A DNA stretch of 64,000 nucleotides from an uncultured Paracoccaceae bacterium (GTDB lineage Bacteria; Pseudomonadota; Alphaproteobacteria; Rhodobacterales; Rhodobacteraceae), in NCBI GenBank assembly GCA_947502145.1, contig CANMYO010000004.1, positions 124,001 to 188,000 of the forward strand, written 5' to 3'. The first letter of the stretch is position 1. Each line of letters opens with the position of its first letter. Both the position numbers and the translations under genes were made by a program. Below are positions 62,859-64,000 of the stretch, piece by piece. The notes below the pieces were generated by a model. The model did no database searches, was not told where the DNA came from, and was given only the letters and a program-made list of their open reading frames with translations.

Positions 62859-63068
62859 ATGCCTACGGGTACAGTAAAGTGGTTCAATACGACAAAGGGG
62901 TTCGGATTTATCGCCCCTGACGAAGGCGGCAACGACGTATTTGTACATATTTCGGCCGTTGAACAGGCGGGGATGACGGGTCTCGCTGATGATCAGAAGA
63001 TCGGTTACGAGCTGGTCGAAGGGCGGGATGGGCGCAAGATGGCCGGTGAGTTGAGCCGGATCGACTGA
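62859..63068 (+). CDS. Cold-shock protein (CspA family)
   Basis: A 69-residue single-stranded nucleic-acid-binding protein. It has the OB-fold with RNP1 KGFGFIAPD and RNP2 DVFVHIS, and the usual start TGTVKWFNTTKG. GGAGGAAAAGG precedes ATG at 62859, which is preferred over the in-frame ATG at 62844 because the ribosome-binding site lies inside the longer form. The 150 bases upstream form a leader that could be a cold-responsive 5' UTR. Confidence 0.95.
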   Translation: MPTGTVKWFNTTKGFGFIAPDEGGNDVFVHISAVEQAGMTGLADDQKIGYELVEGRDGRKMAGELSRID

Positions 63069-63172
63069 ACAACCCACCTGGGTCGTGGCTGCAACAATGC
63101 CGGCAGGTTTGGCGTGTCCGTGGTCTAGTGAAACAGATTGGACCCCGCACTGCCGCGTGACACCGCCCGGCC

Positions 63173-63499
63173 CTATCGGTCGTCCATACACGCCGTACAG
63201 AGGGCAATCGCCGGATCAGCCTGCAGGCGTGCCGCTGCGATGTCCTCACCACATCGGGCGCAATAGCCGTATTCCCCGGAGGCAATCCGATCAAGCGCGG
63301 CGATGATGCGCTGGCGCGAAACGCCACGCCGTCGCGCCTGCGCCTGTGCCATCGCCTGATTTTGCAATGCGTCCATCCGACTGAGCCGCCCGACGGCCTG
63401 CTGGTCAAGCGTCACGGTTTTCTGCCCCGCCTGCCCGGCGGCGTCCTCTGCATCAAGCTCCGCAAGGCGAAGGGTCAGGATGGTTTTGGCATCGCTCAT
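63173..63499 (-). CDS. TraR/DksA-type zinc-finger protein
   Basis: A 108-residue protein. The C4 zinc finger is intact: YCARCGEDI and, 14 residues on, LCTACMDD. The short N-terminal coiled coil lacks the long acidic-tip domain of true DksA, so it resembles the short TraR-like group that binds RNA polymerase through its secondary channel. ATG at 63499 overlaps the stop of the ArsC-like gene (ATGA), coupling the two. A role in transcription tuning under stress is plausible. Confidence 0.85.
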   Translation of the reverse strand: MSDAKTILTLRLAELDAEDAAGQAGQKTVTLDQQAVGRLSRMDALQNQAMAQAQARRRGVSRQRIIAALDRIASGEYGYCARCGEDIAAARLQADPAIALCTACMDDR

Positions 63500-63855
63500 C
63501 CCAGCCAGACCGCTTGCGCGGCATCATCCCAGCCAAGGGTGTATTTGGCACCGTCGGTGATCACCGGTCGCGCCATCAGGGCGGGTTGGTCGCGCAGCTG
63601 TGCATCGGTTTCGGATTCACGCATCCATGCGGTGAGGTTGCGGTAGGTCTGGCTTTTGCGGTCCACGAGGGTAGAGCCGAATTCAGCAAGCAGCGGGGCC
63701 CATTCGTCATCCGTCAGCCGGTCGGCGCGGACGTCGCGGAAGGTGACGTTGAGTCCGGCGGCTTCGAGCGCCTTGAGCGCGGATTTGCAGTCGGAACAGG
63801 TGGGCAGGCCGTAAAGGATCATTGCGGGGGCTTTCGGTTGGGATTCAGGTTTCAT
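63496..63855 (-). CDS. ArsC/Spx-family thioredoxin-fold protein (second copy)
   Basis: A protein of 108-119 residues with CxxC in LPTCSDCKSAL and the family Arg in LMARPVITDGA. It is a diverged relative of the copy at 62380. The start is uncertain: ATG at 63855 follows a G-rich stretch (CGGGGTTA), while ATG at 63822 (MILYGLPTCSDC) gives the standard family N-terminus without a ribosome-binding site. It is translationally coupled to the DksA-type gene, so a redox-linked transcription role is an attractive but unproven idea. Confidence 0.78.
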   Translation of the reverse strand: MKPESQPKAPAMILYGLPTCSDCKSALKALEAAGLNVTFRDVRADRLTDDEWAPLLAEFGSTLVDRKSQTYRNLTAWMRESETDAQLRDQPALMARPVITDGAKYTLGWDDAAQAVWLG

Positions 63856-63881
63856 TAACCCCGATTTGGAAGGGTTTGGCC

Positions 63882-64000
63882 ATGTCAAATTACATCAGGC
63901 CAAAGGTTAATGGGGCCACGATTTTCGTGACCGCGACGTTGGCGCATCGAGAGCGCTCCACGTTGGTTGATCACGTGAACCATTTGCGTTCGGCGGTGCG
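63882..64000 (+). CDS. REP-associated tyrosine transposase (N-terminal fragment)
   Basis: A 119-base fragment runs off the right edge. ATG at 63882 follows GAAGGG. The translation opens MSNYIRPKVNGATIFVTATL and continues to VDHVNHLRSAV, the N-terminal pattern of REP-associated tyrosine transposases (RAYT, IS200/IS605-like Y1 fold). The catalytic HxH and Tyr lie beyond the window. If complete, it would be a domesticated enzyme that handles REP sequences. Confidence 0.7.
   Translation, partial: MSNYIRPKVNGATIFVTATLAHRERSTLVDHVNHLRSAV

Overview
The window is a chromosomal segment of an alphaproteobacterium of the Roseobacter group (Rhodobacterales). The evidence is: a phaZ / phaC-phaP-phaR polyhydroxyalkanoate locus in the usual Rhodobacterales order, a VPLPA-CTERM sorting tail, a DUF2842 gene coupled to purA, adjacent cobT and cobS, an Lrp regulator divergent from hpd, and several small conserved families that I know mainly from this group. 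The genus cannot be settled by reading. I saw no rRNA, tRNA, CRISPR array, prophage or complete insertion sequence; the only trace of a mobile element is a truncated REP-associated transposase at the right edge.

Layout. 0-6.3 kb: a glycosyltransferase-like protein, metY behind a structured leader, and a 995-residue envelope protein that looks like a PilM/GspL head joined to a PilP/GspC tail. 6.3-15.7 kb: hpd and its Lrp regulator, a KefB/C-type antiporter, cobT/cobS, a ferredoxin, a lipoprotein, a PhyH-type dioxygenase and a DegP protease. 15.9-25 kb: a VPLPA-CTERM protein, hflKC, glutathione reductase, a calcium-binding RTX protein, rpiA and an MFS exporter. 25-37 kb: GST-sdaA, an EamA transporter, thiN, an 893-residue acidic protein, purA, secG and pyrG. 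37-48 kb: rlmJ, a TerB/PhnD-like pair, and an ABC uptake system joined to a gamma-glutamyl-polyamine type catabolic operon. 48-54 kb: a PAP2 protein and the PHA locus, with candidate PhaR operators. 54-59 kb: two alpha/beta hydrolases, a TbpB-like lipoprotein and thrS. 59.5-62 kb: a four-gene RiPP operon. 62-64 kb: two Spx/ArsC-like genes, a cold-shock protein, a DksA-type zinc finger and the transposase fragment.

The most striking system is at 59.5-62.0 kb: a DUF2282 precursor peptide with a Sec signal and four cysteines, a DUF692 (MNIO) modification enzyme, its DUF2063 partner and a DoxX membrane protein. This is the architecture of the recently described bufferins, periplasmic copper-binding RiPPs. 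A stem-loop sits between the precursor and enzyme genes, and no dedicated regulator is nearby.

Other points of note are TGC/GCA palindromes that overlap the phaP and phaZ promoters next to phaR; an ABC permease whose protein-like reading frame extends upstream to a ribosome-binding site followed by ATC instead of a normal start codon; and a methyltransferase gene that separates the ABC ATPase from the rest of its transporter. Gene starts were chosen from Shine-Dalgarno spacing and family knowledge. No database search or base-composition calculation was run.
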